A stretch of DNA of 64,000 bases from Phialocephala subalpina (taxonomy: Eukaryota > Ascomycota > Leotiomycetes > Helotiales > Mollisiaceae): assembly GCA_900073065.1 (NCBI GenBank), contig FJOG01000007.1, positions 564,696 through 628,695 on the forward strand. Reading direction: 5' to 3'. The notes beneath the pieces are model-generated. The model was not told where the DNA came from. It ran no database searches and saw only the letters and a program-made list of their open reading frames with translations. A program made the position numbers and the translations under genes. Numbering within the stretch: the first letter of the stretch is position 1; every line of letters begins with the position of its first letter. This document shows positions 25,128 to 36,376 of this stretch, piece after piece.

Positions 25128-26835
25128 TCAAGTGTAATATCCTATGAGAGCAATATTTCCAGCCTGTCTGATGCCCATTTTCCCTGCGATGTAGTGAAGT
25201 TGTTTAATGACGAATTCTTTTCGTTCGGGACCGAGAGCTGGAACCCCGATGAGCACACGCAAAACCCAGAGGGAAGTGAAGCCTCCCCACGCCTTCACCC
25301 GTTCGGCGTCCTTTGGCGCCCAGGTTTTCCCGCGGATATCCCCCAAGATGTAAGGAATGCTGGAGCAGATCTCATTTACCATCTTGTCGATGTCTATAAG
25401 GATGCTCTGTTGCATTATGCTGCTATTGAAGAACTTCTTGGCCAGTTCTGGATGTCTTGCTGCCTTCTCGATGCACGCTGAGACCGTCTGGAGTAGAACT
25501 ATGCGAGCAGCTCGATAAGTATTCCATAGCCCAGGTGCCCAGACGCTGGGATAGACGTGGATTTCTGGAGGTAGTGTCGCTGCTCGGTCATCCTTTGAAG
25601 CATCGAACAAAGATTTGTCCAATGTCTCATAGACGAATGGGTGTTCAGTCGAAGCAACCCAGCTTCTGTAGGCGCGGTCTTCGACTTGACACATTGAGAT
25701 GGCCTGAAGGAGACGTTGAGCAGATTCTTGGCCCATCTGAAGGTCGCTGAGTGCCGTGTCTGCTGCAGGTATAATCCGTGCGATTCGATTGTATGCCAAT
25801 CCGATCTGCTCAAAGGGTGTACACGTAGCGGCATCCACAGATTTCTCCCAAAGTATGCTCTCGGGGCCAGGAGGTAATCTCCGATCAAGATTATAGCAAG
25901 ACTACCATCCCATGAGAATATGCACGAGGATGACAATTCCGATACAACTTACCACCACCCCGTGAGCCACTTGTGCGGTGGCTCCGCTAATCGGAGACTT
26001 GAATTGGTCAATACCGCCTCTCATCCGCAAGATCATACCAAGTGCATCCGCATGGGATCCCCAAAGAACTTTGGGTGGTATGTCTTCACAAACCATCTAC
26101 TCCCCATCAGAAATCTTCTATTTCGAAGAGTAAGGAAACTTACATCGTACATATTGAGGGTCAAGATGCTAGCCAATGTCGCGTGACTTGTTGATCGGGA
26201 TGGATCTTGCAATGCTTTCTTCACTGAAAGAAGAGCTTTACCATAGGATTTCTTCGCTGCAACCCCTAAATCAACACACCGGACTTGGTTGCTGAAGCTG
26301 GCAAGCGAAATAGCAGAAACTGCATTTTTGAACGCTTCGTCTGAGCTCGTCCCGTAAAGCTTAGGGAAATTGTCCAGAAATCCGAAACCTGCATCATCGG
26401 CCTGCAAAACGTAGTCTTGAAAGAAGAGGCACAATGCTGGGTCTTCCCAATGAGTGCTCAAAGAGTGGAACAAAGGAGGGCCTTTCGAGGCTTGCTGGAC
26501 TTTGATGTTTGACGTGAGAGCGGCCTGGCCATCGTTGTCCGGCAGACCAGCCTTGCCTCGCCGCACACTATCCTTTTTCTCCTTTCTGGGCTCGGTGACC
26601 TTATATCTGCTTGCGATCTTGCTGTTCATACTCTTGAAGTCGATTGGTTTATCGGGTCGATATTCACACGGAGCGTCTGCAGTCCGGCAACGTCCACACT
26701 TTGGTCGCTGTTCATCGCACTTGGAGATATCATCAACACGTGGTCCTAGGCCTTTTCGATTCACAGACTCACTTTGGACTTCAAGGATCTGCACCGGGCG
26801 CACCCTTTACTCTTCCTATTGCCCGGCCCAGCCAT
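25128..26835 (-). CDS. Zn2Cys6 transcription factor with fungal-specific domain
   Basis: Four exons in phase: 26835-26773, 26719-26144, 26096-25953 and 25901-25128, giving 518 residues. The zinc cluster is formed across intron 1: CARCRSLKSK joined to CDEQRPKCGRCRTADAPC, with spacing C-x2-C-x6-C-x6-C-x2-C-x6-C. An intron at this place is common in this family. A basic linker follows (EPRKEKKDSVRRGKAG), then a middle-homology-type region (HWEDPALCLFFQDYVLQ, LASILTLNMYD, ALGMILRMRGG) and a helical C-terminus ending YIAGKMGIRQAGNIAL. It is the same type as the regulator at 57.3-59.4 kb, with FFQDYVL against FFQNYVL and MGIRQA in both. Such factors bind CGG-containing sites in the nucleus. Targets are unknown; the neighbouring S41 pseudogene is transcribed from the same strand. 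Confidence 0.88.
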
Positions 26836-27588
26836 GGTGATGGAGTCAGAATTGCTTGATGCGGCAACGGACAGCGTGGACGAAATCTTGAAAGGCCTTC
26901 ATGGGTCTTCTGTCGTATCGATAGGCTGATCGTCGCGAAGTACGTAAGCGCCACCAGTGACGAGCTGTCGCGTCGGCCGAGTCGATCGCTAAGCACCCTC
27001 ATTCTCCCTCTGCAAACACACCTCTCTTGCCGACAAATGGACTCGATTCAACCCAAGCCACTATTAACACCCCTTCTGTTACTAGGTATGGGCGCTAGTC
27101 ACGCAATGTCAGCTCGCACTCGATGCCCAAAAAGACCTAGCACCATGGATGATCCGAACCAACCACATCTCACTTCCTCTGTTTGATAGCCAAGCCACAA
27201 CATCAGAATTTTGTGGGAGAACTCAGCCTTCTCTCCTCAACAACGTGCAAGTGCATCTCTATCTCGCCCTGGATGCTACATCGAGTATAGCGTCGACTGT
27301 CAGTCGGCGGCTCAGCCTTGTGAAATGTGGCTATCCCTTGCGACCGGCATTCAACAGCCAGTGCTACTCGCATTCGCATTGTCCGAGTCCCTGGCTAAGC
27401 TGGAGATAATCCAATGGCATCCTGGTGGACTCGATGAATGACGATCCACTGACACAGTAAGTATTCGTAGTCAAGAATGTATATAATATTCCTTGATGTC
27501 CTAGCGACTCATCATTCCAGCGGTCTCATCTTTCGGTAATCATTTGCTTATCATCATCTTTCACTCCATCTTACACACACCAATAAAT
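26836..27588. other. Intergenic interval between divergent genes
   Basis: Holds the promoter side of the minus-strand regulator and of the plus-strand membrane protein. Open frames here overlap and look accidental. Confidence 0.5.
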
Positions 27589-27634
27589 ATGGGCCTCTTC
27601 AAGAACTCGAAGAACTACAGCTGCCCTACTCCTA

Positions 27635-29040
27635 ATGTCACAGATCCAGGTACTTCCAGACGTGACTACGTGTCAAGGCACAGGACTGACCTCAACAGAA
27701 CAATCTCCTATCGTGGGCAACCTGAGCACTCATCATCTCTTTACGATCATATCGGGAGCATGCATGGTATTCGCCTGTATAGTATCCTTCTACCTCATCT
27801 TCCGCCACGCCACATATTACTCTCTCCCCAAAGAGCAACGACAGTAAGCTCTCCCACCCCTCCACACCTTATACTAACTCGCTCAGTGTAATCCGAGTAA
27901 TCTTTATGATCCCCATCTTCGCCGTCATATCCTTCCTCTCTATCTTCTGGTACAATGGCGCCGACTATCTCAAACCCATTGAAGATCTCTACGAAGCCTT
28001 CGCACTCGCCTCCTTTTTCCTCCTCCTCTGTGCTTTTGTACAAGAAGACGACGACGAACGCCAAACATTCTTTCAAACATCCGGCACGATGCAAAAGTAT
28101 ATAGCAGCAACAATCGGCAGCTTCCAATTTCCAGTCGTAATGACCATCGTACTCGTTGTCACGGAGATTACTCAGGCGACGGGTTCTTACTGCATGACTT
28201 CGAATAACATCCATTTCGCACATATCTGGATGACGATGATTACTGTTGCGAGTACAATCGTTGCTATTTCTGCTATTTTGAGGTTTTATAGAGCGCTCAA
28301 GCCAACGATCAATCATCGCAAGCCACTGTCAAAACTCATTGCCTTCAAAGCCATCGTATTTCTCAGCTTCGTCCAAAATGTAACTTCTTCTCCTTATTCA
28401 TCATCAGAAATAAGCTAACACTCCATTTTCGGATAATTTTCACTTTCCTCACATCTGGCAACGACCTTCATCCCACCTCGCATATCACATTCAAAGATCT
28501 CTCCATCGGTCTGCCCAACCTTATTATCTCTTGCGAAATGGTTATCTTCTCCCTCGCTTTCCTGTACATCTACCGAACACAAGAATACATTTTTAAACCA
28601 ACCGCTTCGACCGCCGTCCCACTCGGCCACGGCGGCTACCAAGGCGGATTCATGGGATTCATAGCTTATGGTCAGGCTCTCAATATCCTCGACATTCTCC
28701 AAGGCATCATATCCGTTCCAGGTCTATTGCTCAGCAGACGTGGTGGTTCGAGACGAAGCAGAAGGACTGGAGGCAAAAAAGTATGGGTCACAGGTTCGCA
28801 GGTGAGTCGTGTTTGGGGTGAGCTTCTTGCTACTTTCCTCCTCACTTTATGAATTTGAAAGGATGCGAGCTGATAATGGGGTAGTATCAAAATATAGAGA
28901 TGCAGCTAGATTTCCAGAGGAACACAGAGTATGCTCCTCAGGCCCATTTCCATGAAGAGAATCAGGGACAAGGGTATGGTGATTCGGAGTATGCGGGGAG
29001 TCAGGCGTACGAGCCGAGTAGGCCTTTGGTGCAGGGATAG
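27635..29040 (+). CDS. Organic solute transporter Ost-alpha/TMEM184-type membrane protein
   Basis: Exons 27635-27843, 27887-28379, 28415-28801 and 28885-29040 join in phase to 414 residues. After SPIVGNLSTHH there are seven hydrophobic segments. Family-type motifs include HATYYSLPKEQR, FMIPIFAVISFLSI, YEAFALASFFLLL, KPLSKLIAFKAIVFLSF, and HPTSHITFKDLSIGLPNLI with EMVIFSLAFLYIY. The last exon is a hydrophilic, Gln/Tyr-rich tail. Introns are 43, 35 and 83 nt; the 35-nt one is unusually short but restores the frame. An ATG at 27589 begins MGLFKNSKNYSCPTPN, which suits this family but is in another frame and cannot be spliced in convincingly, so 27635 was chosen. The proteins are vacuolar or plasma membrane transporters or regulators in other eukaryotes; the substrate is unknown here. 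Confidence 0.82.
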
Positions 29041-30210
29041 GAACGGCGCTACCATTGAAGAGATCGGTACGGATTTAGGGGTTTATAGAGTGTATGGATG
29101 AAGGTGCGTTCACACTTTAGCACGCAAAGGTGTATTTGGAGTTTGCTTTTCAGTACAATCTTGCTTTATCTGAGATTCCATATTGAATTCGTTTTCTTTC
29201 TCATCGCCAGCGCACAATCTCCATCCAAGCATCCCATCGATTCTACGCCTACTAGACCGGGTTCGGGGAAGTCCCCGCTCGTTCTAAAGTCTTCCCCCGC
29301 TAAGCGAAGACCCAACTCAACCGACCCCACATCCCAACGATATATCCCTTATAGATTTAAATAAGCATTTTCTCCTTCGAAAAAAATCCTTGGGCTTAAG
29401 ATATTACCAAATCCTCGGGTTTCAATGGCCCTGCCTCATTATCCTCTGTAACTGGTCTTCTTAAGAAGATTCACACAAGATAATAGTCTTGGCTGTTGTT
29501 TTGCTCTCGAGAGAATTCTTTTGTGAATTTTTTTTACGAACCTTTCTTTTTACAATTAGGCTTGATATCAAGGGGTTCTTTTTTGGTGTAATTCGTTTTT
29601 GAAGTTTGACAGTTTTTGTCCCTCGCTTGTTCTCGAGCGAAATTTTACCCCGCGTTTTCCCCGCAAGTATGAAAGTGAGGCGTTCAAAGGCAACTCGCTA
29701 TGCTCACTTGACCTCTGTACTTGAAAACACAACAAGGTGATTGAAGTTTGTGTGGCTTTGCGGTTTGCTTTGATTGCGCCAACGATTGTGCCTTGCCCGT
29801 GCCAATACCTCGCAAAAGAAAGATACTATAAGAAGCCCTCGCAATGTCTTGAATTTGGATTGCGGTTGATCTCGGGCACGTTGCGAAGACTCTCCTGTCC
29901 TTCAAACCCTAGTGTTTCAAGGACTTGTGACTTCTTCACTCCCTGACCAAGGTATAAGAAATAGTTGTCCTCGGTTCGGAAGACTGGAGTCCCCCGTGGC
30001 ATGAAAAGTTATGACGAGTGAATACCAACATCAGACGCAAGCCACCTCCCAAAACCACGCTAAGCACAATCATTCGAGCGCGTCCCCGACTTCGCGACTC
30101 GACTTGCTCCCATCTTCATCACGCTCGTCAAAAATTCCTCAACTTCGTCGCACTTCAAATGAAAGTTTATCATGTTGCAGCGACAAATACACCTTCAGAC
30201 ATCGAACATG
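29041..30210. other. Intergenic interval
   Basis: No supported gene. Short overlapping frames (29098-29364, 29684-29946, 30011-30218) show no domain. Confidence 0.5.
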
Positions 30211-31755
30211 ATGGATAATCAGCCTTCTCGTCAACCACCAGGTTCGTACCGCCCGGAGGCCAGATTCGCGAACCTTGATAGCAAGATGAACGTCTTTCCT
30301 GCGGTAAACCTTCCTCTTCTCTTATTAAAAAAGAAATGCTAATCCAATTACGCAGGTCAACATCCCAAAGGTCCTACTCAGGAGCGATAGCTCCGTTGAC
30401 CTCTCTGTCCTTACGCAAGCTATCAACAACATGCGAATCTGCACCCATCCTACCCATGCCACTAACCCGGTCACGTTCACCAAATTCTCCGAACTCCCAG
30501 TCGAGCTTCAACTCAAGATTTGGAACGAAGCCGCCCGCGAATCCCGCATCATCCAACTCGTACCTGCCAAGCACCATCTTGGAGACCAAGGCTCTCATCT
30601 CGATTATGCGATCTCACGGTCATCTCTCAAAGTGCCCGCCGTCTTGCACATTTGCCACAACTCTCGAACCGAAGCCTTAGCCTTCTACGAGAAGAGAACT
30701 TTCCAACACGCCGCCAAGTATCGAGATTATCCCTTGCCTGATCGCAGTAACGACGCCCTGGAAGACCGATTCCTTGAGGCCGAGGTCGCCCTCGCTTCTC
30801 CAGAAAAGGAACATCCATTCGTGTACTTCAACCCCGTTCTCGATGCCCTTCTGTTCGGCGAGGATACTTGCATCGGTATAATGCTTGAGGTCTTCCGTCT
30901 TGGACAGGAGATCCAACAAGTAGGATTCTTCACATCGATGAAGGGTTGCTGTGGTGGTGATATTACAAGTTCGGTCGTCAATGAGTCAGCTGCTGTGAAG
31001 ATCTTGAAGGCTTTGCATGGCGATACGACCGAACCTGCTCTTCATATGTATCAAGGCTTCAATCCTAATGCTGGATGTCGGGGTTTGAAGGAGGTGATGG
31101 TTGTCGTCAAGTCAAAGCTTTGGAACTTGAAGAGCGAGGAGATCAATGAGCTTGTTGGTTGGCGACCAGCGAGATGCACCGGAATCACTAACGATGAGAT
31201 GTCCGCTTACAGCATCCTCGATCGCAGTGTACAACTTTGCAAGCAAGGCGTCAGTCTTTGGGACAAAGTACCTTTCGCAAAGCCTGAGTGGAATAAATGG
31301 ACGGGCACTAAGCTACCTCGATTCAACTATGTCAACTTCGCTCCCATCGACACCGAGAACACCACTGTACCCAAGCATCTCGATGGTATGAAGATCTCCA
31401 AGTACTCTATGACTCGTATTCGACATCTGCTTACCCCCGACGCTCTGATGAAAGCCGAGGTTGAGAGTGGTGGTTGTCAGTTGTTTATTCTTGAGCAAAG
31501 TGATAGTGCTGAGGAGGTTTATGAGGTTGGACTCTGGGGTACGAAGGCTTCCAACGAGCGTGCTAAGATCAAGGTTCGGGAGATGATTGTAAGTAATAAG
31601 CATCGATGGATGGTTGATTGATGGATGGTAACTGACTAGAGATCTAGAAGAATATCATGCAACAAGACTCGAAGAAGCTGGTCGATAGTGGAACTTATAC
31701 GAGACTCCCTAGTTTCTCGGTCTTTGATTCTTTTCTTGAGAAGCGTCGTCGTTGA
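30211..31755 (+). CDS. 2EXR domain protein, intact family member
   Basis: Three exons in phase: 30211-30303, 30356-31588 and 31648-31755, giving 477 residues. The 2EXR signature starts near residue 72: FTKFSELPVELQLKIWNEAA, then VPAVLHICHNSRTEALAFYEK, and YFNPVLDALLFGED. The C-terminal part (NYVNFAPID, GMKISKYSM, GGCQLFILEQS) is also found, broken, in the pseudogenes at 46.7-52.1 kb. 2EXR is an abundant fungal domain, F-box-like in its N-terminal helix; its biochemical role is unknown. The last exon ends in EKRRR. It is the only intact copy of at least four in the window, so it is the reference for reading the others. Confidence 0.88.
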
Positions 31756-32208
31756 ACGCAGCAGGAATCTGGTCTTTGAGTAGGATCCAACTATGCATTG
31801 GGACTTGCAGATTCTACTGTCTAGTAGCATGAATCATGAATGAATCATGATATATGAATTCCAAAATGTTCTAGCCGAACTGGGTGATTTTGGTCGGTAC
31901 CTTCTACAAGATGTCTTTCTATATCCCATGAGCTCAACTTCAAGAAAGCTTAGCAAGCGCTGTGTTTTGATGTAAAAGATGATGAAAAGCCGTTCATGGT
32001 TGACACAAAGCCCAAGGCAGCTTTCGAATCAGCAGTATCATCCGACAAGGAACAGTGCTTCGTTAGTCTATCTCTAGGTCCATGGACTCAATCTTAATCA
32101 TGGAGATAATCACTGCAAATCTCTTTTTCCCATCAACAAGTATAGTCCTGACTGCAATACTGGCACTTAACCCATCAGATACGGGTAGGGTAGGTCGATC
32201 GAGTAGCA
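31756..32208. other. Intergenic interval between convergent genes
   Basis: Nothing gene-like. It contains the 3' flanks of the 2EXR gene and of the minus-strand gene to its right. Confidence 0.5.
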
Positions 32209-32770
32209 TCAAACGTGCCGCCAATCTTCTATGGAAGAACTTGGCTGGTGCACCCTTTCTCTCCCGAATTCTTGAAAGCCCTCGATTTCATACGCTCTAC
32301 CACTAGCGCCCTGAGGTGTTTCTATGTTACACCACGGTTGTTGGTTATATATACCGAAAACAACCGTGAATTCAACCGATCTGTCTTTCTTCCTAAAGGT
32401 AAACGCATTCCCCTCCTCCTCTTCGCTGCCATCTTCCACGACGACGATTTCCCCCGGAAAATACTCGCCAACGGCAACGGGATGATAACAGCAACGGTGT
32501 AAGGTAAAACCGTACTCGGCCATGGTCTCCCACGTAAGATTAAGCACCCACATGTCTAATGGAAGCTGATTTGAATTTTCAAGGCGAAAGGAAGAGGGTT
32601 TTGGGTCCGCGATATATAACTCCTGGATCATCCATTTACTCAGCTCCTGGGAAGGATTCAAGTTTCCGAGTCTCTCTAGGCAACGAGTGCGAACAAAATC
32701 CCCGAGGTCCTGCTCCGAGTGGTCTGCCAAGCAGCAGGACCAAGAAAGTTAATACGAATGCGGATTGCAT
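32209..32770 (-). CDS. Putative small secreted protein, signal peptide and body in different frames
   Basis: A clean frame of about 173 codons (32730-32209) runs from ADHSEQDLGDFVRTRC to SSSIEDWRHV with even composition and a Glu-rich segment (EDGSEEEEGN). It has no ATG near its left end. Just upstream, ATG 32770 starts a strong signal-peptide sequence (MQSAFVLTFLVLLLGRPLGA) one frame away. A one-base deletion before the GCA codon would join them, giving a secreted protein of about 190 residues with few Cys. I see no intron that would do this. Either the gene is recently broken, or the sequence has an error, or the signal peptide is coincidental. No family recognised. Confidence 0.4.
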
Positions 32771-33426
32771 TATCGGATCAAACTTTTAGCTGTTCTCGTG
32801 ATGTCACAATGGTTTAGATCTCTTTAGGTTCAGTGGCAAATTCTTGCTTGCCAGAAATGCTGCCGATTCAAGAGTTCCTGTTCATGTTCCGCAGCTGCAA
32901 CCGTCTGGAGTCTTGGGAGTTCTTATGATGCGTGTTCATGCTTTATTTTATGGTTTTTGCGAATGAAGTCTTATTTTCAACGACGCCTCAGCTTATGATG
33001 CTCGATGTGGCGAAAATTATTGCTCGGTGACTGTTGCTCGATTATCGAGACTATGTTGACGTCTGCATAGACGAAGACAATCTTCATCGTAGGTATCCAT
33101 ATACCTTCAAATTCTCATCCATGAGACCTCCTAATTCTAATGTTGCGAAATGCCCCAGGAATCGAACAATGAACTATGCTTGAACTCAAAGTGGGTTCAC
33201 AATGACGGCGGCAAGCAAAATGCCTTTGATTCCTCCGAATGTTGTTTTCGGCAATCTCGCTAATAATTTCACGAACATAACATAGAAACTAACTAGTGCA
33301 AGTTTTGCGGCCCAAGGGATACAAGCAGATAACCTCTTCGCTTTTGTCTATTCCCTGATGCATGTTACATATACAAGGACAACTGAAAGTACACTTGTGA
33401 TTACTACAAGGCATGATAGGTTGCCG
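32771..33426. other. Intergenic interval
   Basis: No reading frame of note on either strand. Confidence 0.5.
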
Positions 33427-34249
33427 CTAGTCAATCCTGAATCTTTGACTTGGTACGACTTGTTGCCCGTCTCTGGAGAGTGCCGGAATCAGAACGACAA
33501 ATCCATTGCCATGTCCCTCCTCGAAAGATCCGAATGACCAACTCGCAGGATGGTCTTCCATGTCGATCCTCAGCTTTTCCCCTAATTCGCAAAGTCCTAT
33601 GAGGTTGTCTAATCGATCTCCGTTGGAACTTGAGTATACCTGCAGATCGTCCGCTATCTCGTGTGCGATTTTCGTCGGGCTTGGTGAGCTTTAGTTGTTA
33701 GTTAGGCTTGTCGTTGCTTTTTGATATCTGTTTATACCTTTCACTATCCGCTATGATCATAGAGCTTATGACTTTCTGCGCAACGTACCTGCGAATGGCT
33801 GGTTGTCTTGTCCGTGGATCGTCCATCTCTGACATCCCCGAGTATCCTGAGCTGCCCGAAGGATAGAAGCTGACTACATGCTGGTCGATAAATGTACCCA
33901 GCTCTGCCACTCCTCTGCGAATGGCTCTATCTTCCGGGTACTCCTGGATGGCTGGGAAGTCACGTCTTGACCTGTGGTGTTCGCGGTGCGAGGAACTGCG
34001 TCTTCCTCCATGTTCCGAGGTTTTGGGAGGACGTGTCGAGGAGCTTCCTGCTCGCGATTTCCGCTCCGATTGGGGGCGATGGGACTTAGGCCGATGTTCG
34101 CCTGATGAAGTATGTGTTCTTTTGCTTCGGGGTCTTTCGGTACTGCTTTGGGGATGAGGAGCCACAGAAGCACCTGCTGATGGTCGATTGGGAAGCTCCA
34201 CAGGATTCGAAGCAGGATTTGGGTTATCATCTGCTTTTCCAGCGCACAT
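33427..34249 (-). CDS. Ser/Arg/His-rich fungal protein of unknown function
   Basis: Two exons, 34249-33738 and 33688-33427, join in phase across a 49-nt intron (GTATAA donor, CTAAAG acceptor) to 257 residues. The first 100 residues are low-complexity and basic (RPRSKRTHTSSGEHRPKSHR, SSHREHHRSRRD), likely disordered and possibly nuclear. The rest is a folded-looking region: LGTFIDQHVVSFY, AIRRYVAQKVISSM, KIAHEIADDLQVY and LGEKLRIDMEDHPASW. The FIDQHV..FY pattern is one I associate with an unnamed fungal family. ATG 34249 was chosen because the frame is closed by a TGA about 27 nt further upstream; a spliced upstream exon (GTAAGT near 34375) remains possible. Confidence 0.6.
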
Positions 34250-35750
34250 GTTTGGCTGGAATACATCTTCCAAGCATCATTCTGGGGGAAATTTGTTTAT
34301 GAACTATCGAAGTTCGGCCCCGCAGTGTCCGAAACCTTGTGAAAGGTTCACGACAAAACTTACAGGGAAGACCAGCAGTTAAAGAGCACCTCTGGTGACT
34401 GGTCCCCCCTCTGGGTTTCGGGCTAGGAAGAGCGCCACGCCACCTATAATTTAGACCCCAACTTAATTACACTGCCTCTCTTTCCTTTCCCGGAAACACT
34501 GTACTCCAAGCTCAATCGGTTCAAAGATAGCGACGTTCCTTTGCTAGGCCTTGATTCAGTCGGCGGCAGGAACGCAGGAACGGTATGCTCCGTTGATAAA
34601 GCAATATGACGCAGCCGAACGATAGGGATGGTTGATTTTTGCTTCTGTGGATGACCGAGTCACGTGCTGAAAATTATACACTTTAAGTCAGGGTATCAGA
34701 AGGCATGAATTACATTACTGGCAATCCTTGCAGCCGGCCGCGGAGGAGCATCTTAGTTTCCGGACCAGAGTTGAAGCAGAGCAACGTCCTGCAGGGCGCA
34801 TGCAAGGGTGATGAATGAGACGGTGCTTCGTACGCGCAAATTCTACGGCAAAGCGCCGACTACCATTGCATACTCGTTGTTGCTTATGCTCGGCAACTTC
34901 GGTAGCAGTAAGATCATGGCAAGTGATGGCGTCTGGACTTTGTATCAGTTCTACAGGCTTTCCAGAACATCATTCTTCAATGCACATTACAGGGCATTGT
35001 ACTAACACAGTAATTTCTCACTTGCTTGATGAATCAAGTAGTGTAGCAACTCATCTCGGGCATCAAATCAGCCTGGACATAGGACAAAAAGTGCCAAGCA
35101 GACAAGGTTACGTCTAATGCCAAGCGTGTCAGTGCTTCGGACCACCTCCCATATTTGTATGAGCAGACCGAAGAAAATAAAGCTAAGGACAGAGGGCTGA
35201 TAGCCGACCTCTACGGGTAGGGAAAAAGTGGCCGATTTTGGCGAGGCGCACAGATGTGACAAATTTACAATTCTGCCAACGAACAATTAATAAAAGTCTT
35301 AAGTTATTACATTTGCAAGCTCAATAGGTATTTTGACTGCGATATCGGAAAGTGTATGAAATTCGACGTGCGGAAATTTGAGAAATAAGGCATTCCGTAC
35401 ATTGGATTTTGATGTTCTCGCGTGCCAAAATCGGCACCTTTTTACCTACCGTAGAGGCCGACTTATCGGTATTACCGTTGAGCACCATCGGCCCCGCGCG
35501 ATTCCGAAACATGATAGGATCGCAAATCCCCGACGCCCACAGACGTGGGGCGGGGTAGCGTTGGATCGGATGTCGATGAAGCCAACTGTGCTGAACTAGA
35601 AGCACCCTACAACTTCTTGCTAATAGAACCGCGCCTTTATCATTGTCTTTCAAATATAGCCTTAGCTTTGCTAAACTTTCAATATTGCCCTGGACATGAT
35701 ATGGCGGCGCCCTTAGCATTCGAAGACCATAACACAATCTTTCGAGCTAT
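34250..35750. other. Gene-poor interval
   Basis: Minus-strand and plus-strand frames of up to 138 codons (35321-35737, 34815-35117) overlap each other and show no domain. A minus-strand piece around 34430-34385 (VALFLARNPEGGPV) ends in a stop and may be an upstream exon or relic. The right end carries the left target duplication of a MITE. Confidence 0.45.
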
Positions 35751-35758
35751 ATTTCAAT

Positions 35759-36180
35759 TAGGGTGGCCAATAAGCCGGTTAATTGGTCATCGGCTGAGGT
35801 AAAATAGCTCGCTGATTGACCGATAGAAAGGAGATTCGCTGGCCGGCCGACGCCGATTAGCTGATCAGCTAGATGATCAGCTTAGAGCCTCATTAGAAGT
35901 CACTAGTAAATTCCGAGGGAAAACTGAGGATATATTCTCTAATTTTTGAATCGTTCTTTATTTTTAAGCTTTTAAGTATTCTTTAATTGAAATTATATAT
36001 ATACAAGTACTTATAATAAGATTTAATACTCTTAAAATGTAGTAGAATTTTGAGCTAAATTTAAGGTCAAATCATATGTTTTCCATCAAAAATCAAAGAT
36101 TTTGTACCTAAAAATAGAAAATTTTAATTGCTCCAGCTGATCAGCTAGCTGATAGTCTAGCCGATATATTGGTCACTCTG
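35759..36180. mobile_element. hAT-type MITE (422 bp) with 8-bp target duplication
   Basis: The ends are inverted: left TAGGGTGGCCAATAAGCCGG, right (reverse complement) CAGAGTGACCAATATATCGG, 15 of 20 matching, most differences being transitions. ATTTCAAT is present directly outside both ends (35751-35758 and 36181-36188), an 8-bp target duplication as made by hAT transposases. Inner parts are palindromic near both ends (AGCTGATCAGCT) and A+T-rich in the middle (35930-36130). It has no coding capacity. It lies about 190 bp past the stop codon of the Hsp70-like gene. Confidence 0.85.
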
Positions 36181-36376
36181 ATTTCAATCGTTTTCTGCGA
36201 CTGGTCCCCTTCCTTGAACGGATGGGGTGACGATGACGAGACGTTGTGCTTTGTCAAACCTGCATGAAGCCGAGCCCAACGGATTCGCGCAGAATGTATG
36301 GTGTTCAAATAAAAACAAGGGAATACAATGCAAGACCCCGCAACAAGTCCTCCCACCGGCACCAATCATATGTTAC

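Noticed and set aside
27544..27634. Earlier start (MGLFKNSKNYSCPTPN) for the Ost-alpha-type gene
   Set aside because: It is in another frame and the only intron that could join it would be 28 nt, too short to trust; kept as an alternative in the gene entry.
35321..35737. 138-codon minus-strand frame
   Set aside because: Contains no recognisable motif and overlaps plus-strand frames of similar length; region looks like intergenic or eroded sequence.
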